A stretch of DNA of 15,463 nt. It comes from Prevotellaceae bacterium UBA3646 (GTDB lineage: Bacteria; Bacteroidota; Bacteroidia; Bacteroidales; Bacteroidaceae). The stretch covers positions 1 through 15,463 of the forward strand of contig DFKL01000136.1 of assembly GCA_002373535.1 (NCBI GenBank). Reading direction: 5' to 3'. The position numbers and the translations under genes are program-made. Positions 7,268 through 14,044 of the stretch are shown piece by piece; position 1 is the first letter of the stretch, and each line of letters starts with the position of its first letter. The notes below the pieces were generated by a model that saw nothing but the letters and a program-made list of their open reading frames with translations, ran no database searches and was not told where the DNA came from.

Positions 7268-8266
7268 TTATGGTATTCGTTTCAACAATGTGGCCCGCAG
7301 CAGTATCTCGACAAGTGATGCTATGACGGCTATAATGGCGTACATCTGGTATGCCTCGTAACGTTTGGAGTATTTCTTGACGCTGAACTTGGTCTTCTCA
7401 AGCTTGTCTATCTCCTGGTATACCTGGTGCAGACGACGGGTATTGGTGGCACGGTATGTGTCGCCTCCGGTGGTAGTGGCTATCTGTGAGAGTGTCTTGG
7501 TGTCTATCTCCACTGGTATATTGATGTACTCGCGACGACCGCCTACTATCATTGGATATGGTGCCGTGCCATTGGTCCCGACTGCGACGGTGTATACGCG
7601 TATGCCAAAGCTCTTGGCGATGTCTGCTGCCATATTGGGGCTGATGTCGCCCCGGTTGTTGGTTCCGTCGGTAAGCAGGATGATTACCTTGCTCTTGGCC
7701 TTTGAATCCTTGAGCCGGGTAACTGCATTGGCAAGTCCCATGCCTATGGCTGTCCCGTCCTCGAGCATCCCGTTCATGACCATGTTACAGTCGAGGCCGC
7801 TGAGCAGATTTACCAACACGGCATGGTCTGTGGTCATGGGGCATTGGGTATATGCCTCGCCGGCAAACACGGTAAGGCCGATGTTGTCGTCGGGGCGCGA
7901 ACTGATGAATTCGAGCGCTACGTTGCGGGCTGCCTGTACGCGATTTGGCTTGAGGTCCTCACTGAGCATACTGGTGGAGATGTCCATGCAGAGCATTATG
8001 TCGATTCCCTCGACGTTACGGTTGCTCCACGAGTCGGATGTCTGCGGTCGTGCCAGTGCGAGTACTGCAGAGGCGAAGATAATGATATTGAGCAGGAATG
8101 GTGCGTGGGTGAGCCATACGCGCCATGTACGGGGAAGGTGTGCGTAGGCCGTAGTGGTGCTGACCCGGATACTGGGTGTGGTACCGGAATACCTGAGCAC
8201 GTACCATGCTACATAGGGCACAAGCAGAAGCAGCAGGAGGAGATAATATGGGTTCTGGAATTCCAT
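7268..8266 (-). CDS. batA: BatA: VWA-domain membrane protein
   Basis: A 332-residue protein with a hydrophobic N-terminus (about 7-25), a second helix (about 57-72), a VWA domain (about 87-290) and a C-terminal helix (about 306-326). The metal site is complete: D95-x-S97-x-S99 (DISTS), T172 (DGTA) and D200 (TDGT). The segment LARPQ before the VWA domain is shared with BatB. I chose the ATG at 8266 (MEFQNPYYLL) rather than an upstream start at 8302, because it overlaps the previous stop as TGATG and matches the usual short cytoplasmic start of the family. It probably acts with BatB in an envelope complex tied to oxygen or oxidative stress tolerance, as proposed for Bacteroides fragilis bat genes. 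Confidence 0.93.
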   Translation of the reverse strand: MEFQNPYYLLLLLLLVPYVAWYVLRYSGTTPSIRVSTTTAYAHLPRTWRVWLTHAPFLLNIIIFASAVLALARPQTSDSWSNRNVEGIDIMLCMDISTSMLSEDLKPNRVQAARNVALEFISSRPDDNIGLTVFAGEAYTQCPMTTDHAVLVNLLSGLDCNMVMNGMLEDGTAIGMGLANAVTRLKDSKAKSKVIILLTDGTNNRGDISPNMAADIAKSFGIRVYTVAVGTNGTAPYPMIVGGRREYINIPVEIDTKTLSQIATTTGGDTYRATNTRRLHQVYQEIDKLEKTKFSVKKYSKRYEAYQMYAIIAVIASLVEILLRATLLKRIP

Positions 8267-9339
8267 CAGCTCAGCAAATCGTACAAACGGTAGACTATCC
8301 AACCTGACAGGCCTATGCAGATTATGACTGTCAGTATTATAATGGTATGTGTGACTATTACCTGATGAAGACGTTCATGGTCTGTCTTCCTGACTACTTC
8401 GGGCTCTGGCTGTTCGTCTGCCTCGACCTTGGTATCGTTGATGTATCGGAGGGCGGCCATGAGGTTGTTGTCGTTTTCTGTGTTGTATGGCTGAAAACGT
8501 GCAAACTTGACCAGATCGGCGGTAGAAAAGATATTCCTTAGTTCGCTAAGACTCTGACTGTCGCCCTTTTCCTTGAGGTTCTGTATTATCTCGCCACTGG
8601 TCATCTCCATTGCAGAAAAGCCGTATCTGGCCTGAATATATGTCCGGAGTGTGTCAGTGAGGCGTGTGTAGTACTCCTTATTGTCCTCCTGGCTGTCCCA
8701 TGAGCGGGAGGTCTTTATCTGCTCTATCTCGGTGAGTGCTACTTGATGTGGAGGCAGTTTCTTCTTGATGCGTATGATACTGAATACGGGTTTGCCGTTT
8801 CGCATACGGCGGGCTACATATACTGCGAGTGCTGAGAGTATGACTATGCCCAAGACTGAGTATATGATTCCTTTCCAATCGTCCCAGCAGAACGGGACTT
8901 GCTGCAAATCTCGCGGTGGAAATATCTTGTCGGCATGTAGTGTGTCTACGTCTACGGTAAGGACCTTGACGGCGAGTGGGTTGGACTCGTACACCCTGTC
9001 GTCTACCTTGACCTTGAACGGTGGTATGCGATATAGGGATGAATCCCATGCCGTAATTATGTATTTCTGACTGATTTCGAGCCGTCTGCCGTCATTGATA
9101 CGCTGTGTATCTGTCTTGAGTACGTCGATGACCTCGACATCGGGAAGAAGCATATCGCCCTTTTTGATACGCGGCAGCTGGAGATGCTGGCCGGAATCCA
9201 TAACGACACGTAATTCTATTCCGTCTTGCTGACCGACGAAAAATCCGACACTGTCCAGACGTACTGATACATTGACCTGGGCGTATACGGCACTGACGGA
9301 CAGCAATATTACATAGAGTATGGTATTTAACCTTTTCAT
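8266..9339 (-). CDS. Bat-operon membrane protein, BatD/DUF4381-like
   Basis: A 357-residue protein with a signal peptide (about 1-20, VYA-Q), a periplasmic beta-rich domain (about 21-150) including SLYRIPPFKVKVD, which echoes the RIPPITI motif of BatD, a membrane helix (about 157-177), a cytoplasmic helical domain (about 190-300, PPHQVALTEIEQIK and YYTRLTDTLRTYIQARYG) resembling DUF4381-type proteins, and a second membrane helix near the C-terminus (about 329-350). The gene sits between DUF58 and batA, where Bacteroidota operons commonly carry such a protein. Its stop overlaps the batA start by one base (TGATG) and its ATG lies 3 bases after the DUF58 stop. The C-terminal helix would bring its extreme end back to the periplasm. 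Function unknown; the family label is from recognition, not a search. Confidence 0.8.
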   Translation of the reverse strand: MKRLNTILYVILLSVSAVYAQVNVSVRLDSVGFFVGQQDGIELRVVMDSGQHLQLPRIKKGDMLLPDVEVIDVLKTDTQRINDGRRLEISQKYIITAWDSSLYRIPPFKVKVDDRVYESNPLAVKVLTVDVDTLHADKIFPPRDLQQVPFCWDDWKGIIYSVLGIVILSALAVYVARRMRNGKPVFSIIRIKKKLPPHQVALTEIEQIKTSRSWDSQEDNKEYYTRLTDTLRTYIQARYGFSAMEMTSGEIIQNLKEKGDSQSLSELRNIFSTADLVKFARFQPYNTENDNNLMAALRYINDTKVEADEQPEPEVVRKTDHERLHQVIVTHTIIILTVIICIGLSGWIVYRLYDLLS

Positions 9340-9342
9340 GAC

Positions 9343-10212
9343 TTATGCCCTGTATCTGAATAGTCGCATGAGTGCTGCGACATAGTCGTGGTCGGTGCGT
9401 ACACTGACATGGTCGACGCCACTGTGGGAGAAGACTTCCTGCATCTGTGCCTGCTGGCGGTTCCACCATGCTGCATGCCGGCTACGCGTACGCATACTGG
9501 ATGTGTCAATCAGTGCCTCGTGTCCGGTCTCTGCATCACGTACCTTGATAAGTCCTACATCAGGTAGCTCGGCTACGCGCTTGTCGTATACCTGGACGGC
9601 AACGACGTCGTGCTTGCGGTTGGCTATGGTGAGTGCCTTGCTGAAATCCTTGTCGGTAATGAAGTCGCTGAGCAGGAAGGCCGTACTGCGACGCTTGATT
9701 ACCGATGTAAGAAACTCAACGGCTGCACCGATGTCTGTCTTCTGTGACCTGGGCTTGAACTCAAGCAGTTCGCGTATAATGTACAGGATATGCCTGCGTC
9801 CTTTCTTGGGGGGAATGAATTTCTCGATGGTGTCGGAGAAGAATATCACTCCTATCTTGTCGTTGTTCTGCATCGCAGAGAAGGCGAGTGTTGCCGCTAT
9901 CTCTGTCTGCATGTCTCTCTTTGTCATTACGCTGGTACCGAATTCGAGCGAGCCGCTCACGTCGACACACAGGATTACCGTAAGCTCACGCTCTTCCTCG
10001 TAGACCTTGACGTATGGCTTGTTGAAGCGTGCGGAGACGTTCCACTCGATATCTCGTATGTCGTCACCGTATTGGTATTCACGAACCTCTGCGAATGTCA
10101 TTCCACGGCCCTTGAAGGCGCTATGATACTCACCGGCAAAGATGTTGTTGGACAATCCCTTGGCCTTAATCTCTATCTGGTGAACTCGTTTAAGAAGATC
10201 AAATGTTTCCAA
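9343..10212 (-). CDS. DUF58 domain protein with VWA-like fold, TTG start
   Basis: A 289-residue soluble protein without signal peptide or membrane helices. The DUF58 core is clear: GRGMTFAEVREYQYGDDIRDIEWN (about 35-58) and FNKPYVKVYEEERE (63-76), followed by a VWA-like domain with D84-x-S86-x-S88 (DVSGS). The only sensible start is TTG at 10212: family members begin with METxxLL, the same words here are encoded from this TTG, and the minus strand carries an SD-like AAGAAGG 6 bases upstream. No ATG or GTG occurs between it and the in-frame stop upstream. DUF58 proteins are regularly paired with MoxR and are thought to be its client or partner in the cytoplasm. It follows moxR by 36 bases in the same reading frame. 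Confidence 0.92.
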   Translation of the reverse strand: METFDLLKRVHQIEIKAKGLSNNIFAGEYHSAFKGRGMTFAEVREYQYGDDIRDIEWNVSARFNKPYVKVYEEERELTVILCVDVSGSLEFGTSVMTKRDMQTEIAATLAFSAMQNNDKIGVIFFSDTIEKFIPPKKGRRHILYIIRELLEFKPRSQKTDIGAAVEFLTSVIKRRSTAFLLSDFITDKDFSKALTIANRKHDVVAVQVYDKRVAELPDVGLIKVRDAETGHEALIDTSSMRTRSRHAAWWNRQQAQMQEVFSHSGVDHVSVRTDHDYVAALMRLFRYRA

Positions 10213-10248
10213 CGATTCCTTCTTGTATGATTTCCTGTCTATTCGTTA

Positions 10249-11241
10249 TCAGGGCACCTCGACCTTGTTGATAATCTGGCTGATTATCTCCTCGGTAGTA
10301 ACATTATTGGCCTCTGCCTCGTATGTAAGTCCCAGACGATGGCGCAGTACGTCGTGTGCAACGGCTCGGACATCCTCTGGTATCACGTATCCGCGATGTT
10401 TGATGAATGCATATGCACGGGCTGCCAGTGCAAGATTGATGCTGGCACGAGGACTGCCGCCGAAATCTATGTAATGTGCAATTTCGTCCAGACGGTATTT
10501 CTCAGGATAGCGTGTGGCAAAGACAAGGTCTGCTATATACTGCTCTATCTTTTCGTCGATATATACCTGACGGACGACTGCGCGTGCATCGAGTATGTCC
10601 TGGGACTTGAGTATGGCGTTCACCTTGGGCTTGTCACCAGATATGTTGAGACGTACGATATGTTTTTCCTCTTCAATCTGCGGATAGTCTATCACGACCT
10701 TGAGCATAAAGCGGTCCACCTGTGCTTCTGGCAAAGGGTATGTACCTTCCTGCTCTATGGGGTTCTGAGTCGCCATAACCAGGAACGGACGTGGAAGGGC
10801 GAAGGTTTCCTTGCCAATTGTAACCTGACGCTCCTGCATTGCTTCCAACAATGCGCTTTGTACCTTGGCTGGTGCACGGTTTATCTCGTCTGCCAGTATG
10901 AAGTTGGCGAATACAGGGCCTTTCTCCACCTGGAACCTCTCGTCCTTCTGGGAATATATCATCGTTCCGATAAGATCGGCTGGCAAGAGGTCAGGCGTAA
11001 ACTGTATACGGCTGAATTGTGCATCTACGAGGGACGCCAATGTCTTTATCGCCTGTGTCTTGGCCAACCCTGGCACACCCTCGAGAAGTACATGGCCATC
11101 ACTGAGCAGGCCTATGAGCAGGCTTTCTATAAGGTGCTTCTGACCTACTATGACCTGTCCCATGCCTGTCTGAAGATTGGTAACAAAGGAGCTTTGACGT
11201 TCTATCTGTTCGTTTAGTAATCGAATATCGAATGTTTCCAT
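10249..11241 (-). CDS. moxR: MoxR-family AAA+ ATPase
   Basis: A 330-residue cytoplasmic ATPase of normal family length. Motifs in order: Walker A GVPGLAKT (55-62), FTPDLLPADLIGT (81-93), Walker B ILADEINRAP (115-124), sensor 1 MATQNPIEQEG (156-166), and an arginine-finger region PEAQVDRF (171-178). This signature set is that of the MRP subfamily of MoxR. These ATPases use ATP to remodel or insert metal/cofactor into VWA proteins; here the VWA candidates DUF58, BatA and BatB follow in the same operon. ATG start at 11241, the first gene of the unit, with a TACCTTTG promoter box 26 bases upstream. No odd residues noticed. Confidence 0.96.
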   Translation of the reverse strand: METFDIRLLNEQIERQSSFVTNLQTGMGQVIVGQKHLIESLLIGLLSDGHVLLEGVPGLAKTQAIKTLASLVDAQFSRIQFTPDLLPADLIGTMIYSQKDERFQVEKGPVFANFILADEINRAPAKVQSALLEAMQERQVTIGKETFALPRPFLVMATQNPIEQEGTYPLPEAQVDRFMLKVVIDYPQIEEEKHIVRLNISGDKPKVNAILKSQDILDARAVVRQVYIDEKIEQYIADLVFATRYPEKYRLDEIAHYIDFGGSPRASINLALAARAYAFIKHRGYVIPEDVRAVAHDVLRHRLGLTYEAEANNVTTEEIISQIINKVEVP

Positions 11242-11266
11242 TGTGCTGTATTTCTTAAATCAAGTG

Positions 11267-11274
11267 CAAAGGTA
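11267..11274 (-). promoter_or_regulatory. Promoter -7 box (TACCTTTG) of the moxR-bat operon
   Basis: The minus strand reads TACCTTTG, the most typical form of the Bacteroidota TAnnTTTG box, 26 bases before the moxR ATG. The leader would be only about 20 bases. No clear -33 TTG is at 19-21 bases spacing, so an activator or an alternative sigma factor is possible. Confidence 0.7.
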
Positions 11275-11285
11275 CGCACTTCCTT

Positions 11286-11316
11286 AGATTTATTGTGTTA
11301 CAGAATACTTAAATCT
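11286..11316. promoter_or_regulatory. Inverted repeat upstream of moxR promoter box
   Basis: AGATTTA at 11286-11292 and TAAATCT at 11310-11316 are perfect 7-bp inverted arms with a 17-base spacer. They straddle the region where the -33 element of the moxR promoter would lie, so they could be a regulator binding site. No T-run follows, and the stem is AT-rich, so a terminator is less likely. Weak evidence; a chance match is quite possible in this AT-rich gap. Confidence 0.3.
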
Positions 11317-11367
11317 GAAACGACAATGTCTAAAGGGTGTTAAATGGCGAGAGGGCTGCCGTAGAAT

Positions 11368-12414
11368 CTATTGCCTGTTACGTCTGGCTTTTGCCTTACC
11401 GCGCTGCAGTGCACGTTCGAGACGCCAACGCTGTTCCGGATGTTTCTCGTAGTACTCCAACACTGCCCTGTTGATGGAATCTGCCCTGGCAATGCTGTCG
11501 GCCTTGGCGGTACTGTCGGCCTTGGCCTTGGCAATACTGTCGGCCTTGGCCTTCATCTCGGCCTCGTATGCCTGTACTGCTGCTATCGAATCTGCAACGC
11601 GCTTGTCAATGGCTGAAGGTTGCGCTGTCCCTGGTGTTTCGCGGCCGGACTGACTCTTGTACACAAAGAACAAAACGAGGCAGACGGCAAGGACTGCAAG
11701 AAGCATGACATATAGCCATAAATTGCTTTTCTTCTGTGTATCTGCCGTGCCGGAGGACATGGGCTGATTGGTATTTGCCGGTTTTTCAACCTTGTTGTCT
11801 GCGGTTTTGGCTTCAACGGGTTTCGCCGTCTGGACGACGGGGGCTTCCGAAGTAGAGCCGGATGGCCGGTCTGTCGTGTGCGAGCACGATGACGTGTATG
11901 CTGCCTCTGCGGCTGACTGAACAGATTCGGGCAGGGTCTCTGTATTGGGGGCTTTTTCCTGTACTTCCTCCACAGGGTTGACATTATTGTCACTCTGCAC
12001 CTGTGGCTTCTGGACTGTATTTTCGGCTGCCTTGGCCTCGGCTGTAACCTGCGGTTCCGACGGAATATGTTCCATCTTCTCGGTACTGACATTGTCACTT
12101 AGTATCGTTGTCTCGAAATCGGCGAACGGCTTGTTGACCGTATCTCGCAATACGGCGTCGGGGGTAAACGACAACTTGGTATGTCCGGCAATGACGATAC
12201 GTTCGCCTGTGTTTACGTTTACGCTCTCACGGTCGCTGACTCCGACAAGCTTGAACGTTCCGATGCCCTTGATCTTTACAAGCTTGTCACGAACGACATA
12301 TTCTGATATTATATCGAAGACACTGCGACAAAAGATCTCTGCCTCGCTACCGTCTATACCCTTTGCCTTGGCAAGTGCATTTGCCAATTCCTGAATTCCT
12401 GTCTTTTTTTCCAT
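11368..12414 (-). CDS. HU-like DNA-binding protein with transmembrane anchor
   Basis: A 348-residue protein with an unusual build. An HU/IHF-type domain (about 3-93) holds GIGTFKLV (50-57) and the DNA-grasping arm NVNTGERIVIAG (66-77). A Pro/Glu/Ala-rich linker (about 94-226) follows, then one membrane helix (about 231-251, NLWLYVMLLAVLAVCLVLFFVY), and a charged tail (252-348) with repeated KADSIA-type units (about 290-312) and a basic end (GKAKARRNRQ). Lysines and no signal sequence before the helix put the HU domain in the cytoplasm and the tail outside. Family knowledge says HU domains bend and compact DNA; membrane anchoring here is inferred. It starts 13 bases after the short HU gene, so it is the last gene of the ftsY unit. 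The family's SPOR or other C-terminal domain is not seen. Confidence 0.86.
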   Translation of the reverse strand: MEKKTGIQELANALAKAKGIDGSEAEIFCRSVFDIISEYVVRDKLVKIKGIGTFKLVGVSDRESVNVNTGERIVIAGHTKLSFTPDAVLRDTVNKPFADFETTILSDNVSTEKMEHIPSEPQVTAEAKAAENTVQKPQVQSDNNVNPVEEVQEKAPNTETLPESVQSAAEAAYTSSCSHTTDRPSGSTSEAPVVQTAKPVEAKTADNKVEKPANTNQPMSSGTADTQKKSNLWLYVMLLAVLAVCLVLFFVYKSQSGRETPGTAQPSAIDKRVADSIAAVQAYEAEMKAKADSIAKAKADSTAKADSIARADSINRAVLEYYEKHPEQRWRLERALQRGKAKARRNRQ

Positions 12415-12427
12415 ACCGGCTTAGAAT

Positions 12428-12697
12428 TTAAAGTTTGCTCTTCATTGTGGCACTGGGTTTGAATGATACGACTATCTTAGGAGGGACCAACATGCGCTGG
12501 CCGGAAGTCGGATTGACCAGGACGCGTTCCAGACGTTTCTTGGTCTCGAAACTTCCAAACCCGACTACCTGAACGACGTTTTCGTTGCAAAGACTGTCTG
12601 TCATTGTCTGGGCAAGGACCTTGACTCTCTGCTGTGCTTCGCGTGCATTGATTCCTGTACGCTGTGCAAGCTCGCTAATAAATTCCTTGTTATTCAT
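12428..12697 (-). CDS. HU-family DNA-binding protein, 89 aa
   Basis: A normal-length single-domain HU/IHF protein. The body VVQVVGFGSFETKKR (41-55) and the beta-arm VLVNPTSGQRMLVPP (59-73) match the family's signature; the GFGSF motif and the arm's proline at the tip are intact. It would dimerise and bind or bend DNA with little sequence preference. The ATG lies 15 bases after the rimO stop, and the next gene, another HU-domain protein, starts 13 bases after its stop. The two are divergent (compare GIGTF with GFGSF), so they look like an old duplication with different jobs or heterodimer partners rather than a recent copy. Confidence 0.94.
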   Translation of the reverse strand: MNNKEFISELAQRTGINAREAQQRVKVLAQTMTDSLCNENVVQVVGFGSFETKKRLERVLVNPTSGQRMLVPPKIVVSFKPSATMKSKL

Positions 12698-12712
12698 ATC
12701 CTATATTTAATG

Positions 12713-14044
12713 TTATGCTTGTGTTGATGGTATCTGTCCTGGCTCTATCTCTGCATACAGGTCAAACTCGTCCGATCCGGTAATCCGTGCGTTGTAGTAA
12801 CGTCCTATACTTAAGTTGACGTCTGAGGTTCTCACAAGTACCTCCGGATCTACCTCCGGTGAATCAAATTCTGTGCGTCCTACATAAAAACCTCCCTCGA
12901 CACGGTCTATGACAATCTGCATCACGTGACCGACCTTTGACTCCTGTATTTCTGCGGAAATGCCCTGTTGTATACGCATGAGCTTGCTCAGCCTGACCTG
13001 TTTTGTCACCTCTAGAACATTGTCATCATAATGTCTTTCTGCCGGAGTTCCGATCTCGTGGCTATATGCAAATGCGCCCATTCTGTCGAAGCGCATATCC
13101 TTGACAAACTGGCACAAATCCTGGAAATCCTGCTCGGTTTCTCCTGGGAATCCTACCATAAGCGTAGTGCGGATATGTATTCCCGGAACGGCCTGGCGGA
13201 TATCGTCAATCAACTTGCGTGTTTCTGCACCGGTAATGTGTCTGTGCATAGCCTTCAGTACGCTGTCGCTGGAATGTTGCAGAGCAATATCTATATAGCG
13301 GCATACGTTAGGATTATCGCGCATGACAGTCAATAAATCCATCGGGAAGTCCGTGGGATATGCGTAGTGCAGGCGTATCCAGCGAACGCCGGGTATCCTG
13401 GCCATCGAATCTATGAGCTCGGCTATCTTGCGCTTTCCGTAGATGTCTATGCCGTAATATGTAAGTTCCTGTGCTATGACCTGAAATTCGGTGACACCTG
13501 TGCTGACGAGGTACTGCACCTCGTCAAGGATATCTTCTATGGGGCGCGACTTGTGTCTGCCTGTAATAATGGGTATGGCACAATATGCACAACTGCGGTC
13601 ACAGCCCTCGCTGATCTTTACATAGGCATAGTGTGAAGGTGTCGTCAAGTGTCTGTGATTACTGTATTGCCTGTTGTAGGAATATCCTAACTCTTCCAAC
13701 AATTCAGTCCAGTCAAATTTGCCAAAATACCGGTCGACCTCCGGGATTTCCTGGCCAAGTTCCTGCATGAAACGTGAGCTCAGGCATCCCATGACATACA
13801 GGCGTTCAAGCTTGCCATCTGTCTTACGCCGTGCAAGCTCGAGTATAGTGTTGACGCTCTCCTCCTGGGCATCTGCAATAAAGCCGCATGTATTAACGAC
13901 GGCAATATCTCCGGTAATGACGTCCGGGTCGTGCTCTACCTGATAGCCTGCAGATTCCAGCTGCAGCATAAGCCTCTCGCTGTCAACCAGATTCTTGGAG
14001 CAGCCCAGTGTTATCAAATCGATTTTCTTCAAAACTTTCTCCAT
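12713..14044 (-). CDS. rimO: RimO: ribosomal protein S12 methylthiotransferase
   Basis: A 443-residue radical-SAM enzyme that adds a methylthio group to the conserved aspartate of ribosomal protein S12. The N-terminal UPF0004 domain supplies three Fe-S cysteines (C15 in LGCSKN, C53 in NTCGF, C87 in MGCLS). The radical-SAM cluster motif is C148-x3-C152-x2-C155 (EGCDRSCAYCAIP), followed by TGRHKSRP. The C-terminal part (about 375-440) is the TRAM domain. The LGCSKNLVDSE start identifies RimO rather than MiaB. I use the ATG at 14044, which overlaps the ftsY stop as TGATG; an upstream TTG one codon earlier is not needed. Translation is probably coupled to ftsY. Confidence 0.96.
   Translation of the reverse strand: MEKVLKKIDLITLGCSKNLVDSERLMLQLESAGYQVEHDPDVITGDIAVVNTCGFIADAQEESVNTILELARRKTDGKLERLYVMGCLSSRFMQELGQEIPEVDRYFGKFDWTELLEELGYSYNRQYSNHRHLTTPSHYAYVKISEGCDRSCAYCAIPIITGRHKSRPIEDILDEVQYLVSTGVTEFQVIAQELTYYGIDIYGKRKIAELIDSMARIPGVRWIRLHYAYPTDFPMDLLTVMRDNPNVCRYIDIALQHSSDSVLKAMHRHITGAETRKLIDDIRQAVPGIHIRTTLMVGFPGETEQDFQDLCQFVKDMRFDRMGAFAYSHEIGTPAERHYDDNVLEVTKQVRLSKLMRIQQGISAEIQESKVGHVMQIVIDRVEGGFYVGRTEFDSPEVDPEVLVRTSDVNLSIGRYYNARITGSDEFDLYAEIEPGQIPSTQA

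Noticed and set aside
7365..8147. 260-codon plus-strand frame antisense to batA
   Set aside because: Shadow of the VWA gene; no family features and no promoter on that strand.
9395..10003. 202-codon plus-strand frame antisense to the DUF58 gene
   Set aside because: Shadow frame, Ser/Arg-rich by reversal of the DUF58 codons.
10339..11217. 292-codon plus-strand frame antisense to moxR
   Set aside because: It is a mirror of the moxR codons, has no domain or start feature, and the opposite strand is clearly coding with intact AAA+ motifs.
10195..11241. Duplication suggested by the shared METFD start of MoxR and DUF58
   Set aside because: Similarity ends after a few codons and the proteins belong to unrelated families.
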